Shown here one piece after another: positions 7,310 to 8,786 of a stretch of 8,786 nt of DNA. Within the stretch, counting starts at the first letter, position 1. The number at the start of each line of letters is the position of its first letter. The position numbers and the translations under genes were made by a program. The stretch is from NCBI GenBank assembly GCA_034172985.1, contig JAXFDY010000190.1, positions 1 through 8,786 of the forward strand. The letters run 5' to 3'. The notes below the pieces were generated by a model that had not been told where the DNA came from, did not search any database, and worked only from the letters and a program-made list of their open reading frames with translations. Source of the DNA: CAG-303 sp034172985 (lineage in GTDB: Bacteria > Bacillota > Clostridia > Lachnospirales > Lachnospiraceae).

Positions 7310-8356
7310 ATGAGTTTGCAAGTAAGTAAAACCTATAAAGAAGATTTAAGAAGAGCAATTTCAGCATCAATCGGTATCGAAAAGTTAAATTATAAGAAAA
7401 TTCTAATCACTGGAGCCACAGGAATGATAGGCTCTTTTCTGGTAGACATGTTGATGCAATACAATTTAAATGGAGGAACTATCAACGTATTTGCTGCAGG
7501 ACGGAATATCGAACGTTTGGAAACGTGTTTTGATAGTATAAAAACAGATTACCTTCATTATGTCAAGTATGATCTAATGAAGCCTATAATGTTTGATTTT
7601 CAGGTAGATTATGTAATTCATACTGCAAGTAATGCTCATCCAATGGCATTTAATTCGGATCCGGTTGGAACAATTGTCGGAAATGTAGTTGGAACATATA
7701 ATTTACTGAAATATGCGGATGAATATAAAGTACATCGTTTTTGTTATATTTCTTCAGGAGAAGTATATGGACAGGGAAATGTAAATCTTGAATCATTTGA
7801 GGAGTCGTATAGTGGTTATTTGGATATTAATGCTTCACGCTCAAGTTATCCAAATAGTAAAAGAATAGCTGAAACCTTGTGTTCATCTTACGCGAACCAA
7901 TATGGGTTAGAAACAGTGATTGTTCGTCCTTGTCATACATATGGGCCAGGAATGACTCCTGATGACAGCAGGGCAAATGCACAATTTATTCGTAACGTTT
8001 TAAATGATGAAGATATAGTTATGAAGAGCGAAGGTAGTCAGATGCGTTCGTATTGTTATATTGCCGATTGTGCTTCTGGGATAATAACCGTTTTGCTTAA
8101 TGGAAACAAAGGTCAGGCATATAATATTGCGAATCCGGATGCAAGGACAACGATTATGGGATTAGCCAAAATAATAGCTGAATGCTCTGGTAAAAAGGTT
8201 GTATATGTGAAACCTGATAAAGTTGATTTGGTCAACAGAACATTTATTGAAAAACAGGTTTTAAATAGTAAGAAGCTTGAATCTTTAGGATGGAAAGGAG
8301 AGTATTCTATTTTGGAAGGAATTTCGCATACATTAACAATTTTAAAAGAAATATAG
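7310..8356 (+). CDS. NAD-dependent epimerase/dehydratase (extended SDR)
   Basis: A 348-residue Rossmann-fold enzyme of the extended short-chain dehydrogenase family, acting on a nucleotide-linked sugar or a polyol/sugar phosphate. ILITGATGMIGSFLVDML (31-48) is the NAD-binding glycine motif, preceded by an unusual ~29-residue helical lead (SKTYKEDLRRAI). SSGEVYG (148-154) and YPNSK (180-184; Tyr180 and Lys184) form the active site. RPCHTYGPGM (206-215) and RSYCYIADCASGI (246-258) are substrate-side elements. The SGE triplet keeps the Glu of dehydratases and decarboxylases, but the usual Asp of dTDP-glucose 4,6-dehydratase (TDE) is replaced by Gly, so the classic dehydratase reaction is doubtful. 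It starts 3 bases after the cytidylyltransferase stop with AAAGGA upstream, so the two are probably co-translated and act in one pathway. The reaction remains unassigned. Confidence 0.85.
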   Translation: MSLQVSKTYKEDLRRAISASIGIEKLNYKKILITGATGMIGSFLVDMLMQYNLNGGTINVFAAGRNIERLETCFDSIKTDYLHYVKYDLMKPIMFDFQVDYVIHTASNAHPMAFNSDPVGTIVGNVVGTYNLLKYADEYKVHRFCYISSGEVYGQGNVNLESFEESYSGYLDINASRSSYPNSKRIAETLCSSYANQYGLETVIVRPCHTYGPGMTPDDSRANAQFIRNVLNDEDIVMKSEGSQMRSYCYIADCASGIITVLLNGNKGQAYNIANPDARTTIMGLAKIIAECSGKKVVYVKPDKVDLVNRTFIEKQVLNSKKLESLGWKGEYSILEGISHTLTILKEI

Positions 8357-8398
8357 TTTCATAGCGGAACAATGAAAGAAAGCTATCCCCATCTGTAG

Positions 8399-8427
8399 TT
8401 GATTATATTGAATCGTGCTTATATCTT
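8399..8427 (+). promoter_or_regulatory. Weak candidate promoter ahead of the structured element
   Basis: TTGATT (8399-8404) and TATCTT (8422-8427) are 17 bases apart, each with 4 of 6 consensus matches. Initiation near 8434 would include the whole folded region 8447-8641 in one transcript, which the stronger downstream candidate would not. It is listed mainly for that reason. Confidence 0.2.
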
Positions 8428-8432
8428 TCCAC

Positions 8433-8461
8433 TTGCACCGGAAAAATACCTGTAGTATAAT
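8433..8461 (+). promoter_or_regulatory. Candidate sigma-A promoter with perfect -10 box
   Basis: TTGCAC (8433-8438, TTG plus three mismatches) and a perfect TATAAT (8456-8461) are separated by 17 bases. Initiation would fall near 8468, just before the first hairpin (8471-8525), and would transcribe the structured region toward the kinase-like gene at 8681. The -10 box lies in an unpaired loop of the predicted outer stem, and this start would remove the 5' arm of that stem. Either the full fold comes from an upstream start, or the three-hairpin part alone is the transcript. Confidence 0.4.
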
Positions 8462-8641
8462 ATGAGCCAAGGGACAAATGGATATAAAATACATGCTTGC
8501 ATGTATTTTTCTGTCTATGGGTCCCGCCAAACATGAGAAAGTAGCCATTTTTCGCAGAAAAATGAGCGAATTTCGAATGTTTGCGTCGATTTTGAGAGTG
8601 CAAAGCACGAAAAAATCGACATCAGGCTCATTTGTCGGGTA
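8447..8641 (+). ncRNA. Candidate structured RNA or palindromic element with a four-way junction
   Basis: Complementary segments account for nearly the whole stretch. The outer stem is 8462-8468 (ATGAGCC) with 8625-8631 (GGCTCAT), extended by 8447-8452 with 8636-8641 (one G-U). Inside lie three hairpins with no bases between them. Hairpin 1 (8471-8525) has GGGAC/GTCCC, a 7-pair stem with two G-U pairs, and an 11-pair arm around a G(CUUG)C loop. Hairpin 2 (8526-8584) has an 8-pair base with a bulged C, a tandem G-A mismatch, GAAA/UUUC, and CATTTTTC/GAAAAATG closed by GCA. Hairpin 3 (8585-8620) has a perfect 9-pair stem, a GAGA/GAA internal loop, and GUGC-AAA-GCAC. The G-U pairs and G-A mismatches favour RNA read on this strand. 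It may be a leader of the next gene, a free RNA, or a dispersed palindromic repeat. I recognise no named class. Confidence 0.5.
8486..8510 (+). terminator. Possible weak terminator hairpin after the operon
   Basis: AAAATACATGC (8486-8496) and GCATGTATTTT (8499-8509) are perfect inverted repeats ending in a run of five T. It is the only hairpin-plus-T arrangement between the SDR stop (8356) and the next gene. The stem is A-T rich and the Ts form part of it, so termination would be inefficient at best. It is also the arm of hairpin 1 in the larger folded element, which may be its true role. Confidence 0.2.
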
Positions 8642-8680
8642 ACTCATAATATCTGTACTAGAATCTTGGAGGAAAATACG

Positions 8681-8786
8681 ATGAATTTAAGTTTAACAGG
8701 AAATCTTGGAAGTGGAAAATCGAGTTTGGGAAAAGAACTTATTGCACGTGGTTTTGAAATTGTATCGTCAGGTGATATTTTTCGTG
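8681..8786 (+). CDS. P-loop kinase, cytidylate-kinase-like (5' part only)
   Basis: Only 35 codons are in the window. The ATG is preceded by a strong GGAGG (8668-8672) with an 8-base spacer. The start MNLSLTGNLGSGKSSLGKEL contains a Walker A phosphate-binding loop (GNLGSGKS, residues 7-14), and GFEIVSSGDIFR (24-35) follows in the position of the nucleoside-monophosphate-binding helix seen in cytidylate-kinase-like proteins. This points to a small NMP-kinase-fold protein, probably the cytidylate-kinase-like family, using ATP to phosphorylate CMP or a similar substrate. Dephospho-CoA kinase or a generic AAA ATPase cannot be excluded without the rest. It is separated from the glycan operon by 324 bases holding a candidate promoter and the structured element, so it may be a separate unit. 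A role in recycling CMP from CDP-donor reactions is speculative. Confidence 0.65.
   Translation, partial: MNLSLTGNLGSGKSSLGKELIARGFEIVSSGDIFR

Noticed and set aside
8342..8647. Reverse-strand ORF of 101 codons, and a second nested one (8403-8603), over the last intergenic region
   Set aside because: They run through the inverted repeats, show no recognisable domain, and the Cys/His/Ile-rich composition fits translation of palindromic non-coding DNA. The folded element explains the region better.
1..8786. tRNA, rRNA, CRISPR array, insertion sequence or transposase
   Set aside because: No tRNA-like or rRNA-like sequence, no regularly spaced repeats and no transposase-like frame were seen on either strand.

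Overview
The window looks like part of a cell-surface polysaccharide (capsule or cell-wall glycan) gene cluster from a low-GC Firmicute, most likely a gut Lachnospiraceae-type Clostridia. I infer this from the AT-rich DNA, strong GGAGG-type ribosome binding sites, all genes on one strand, and protein families typical of such loci: a GT2 glycosyltransferase, a DUF6056 membrane protein, an acyltransferase, a Wzx-like flippase, LicD, an IspD-like cytidylyltransferase and an extended SDR. No genus can be fixed from the sequence alone.

Layout, all on the + strand. Bases 1-319 hold the 3' end of a probable glycosyltransferase. 371-1729 is a DUF6056-type polytopic membrane protein. After a 155-base gap with a plausible promoter comes a GT2 glycosyltransferase (1885-2853). 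The next gap is not empty: it carries the decayed 5' end of a second flippase gene (from 2878), with in-frame stops, then promoter-like sequence. Then follow a membrane O-acyltransferase (3138-4163), the intact flippase (4205-5650), LicD (5650-6576), an IspD/TarI-like cytidylyltransferase (6593-7306) and an NAD-dependent epimerase/dehydratase (7310-8356). The last four genes are tightly packed: a 1-base overlap, then gaps of 16 and 3 bases.

Bases 8357-8680 carry no convincing protein gene. They do hold a highly ordered set of nested and tiled complementary segments (8447-8641). These fold on paper into a four-way junction: a closing stem and three back-to-back hairpins that use almost every base. 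This is the best candidate for an undescribed element here, either a structured RNA or leader or a palindromic mobile repeat. It is followed by a well-spaced GGAGG site and the start of a P-loop (cytidylate-kinase-like) gene running off the window at 8786.

Working together: the GT2 enzymes would build a lipid-linked repeat unit, the acyltransferase would O-acylate it, and the flippase would export it. The IspD-like enzyme and SDR probably make a CDP-activated polyol or sugar phosphate that LicD transfers onto the glycan. This is the same enzyme logic as human ISPD/CRPPA plus fukutin/FKRP (CDP-ribitol and ribitol-phosphate transfer), although the actual substrate cannot be read from the sequence. 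No clear Wzy polymerase is seen; DUF6056 or a gene outside the window could supply that step.
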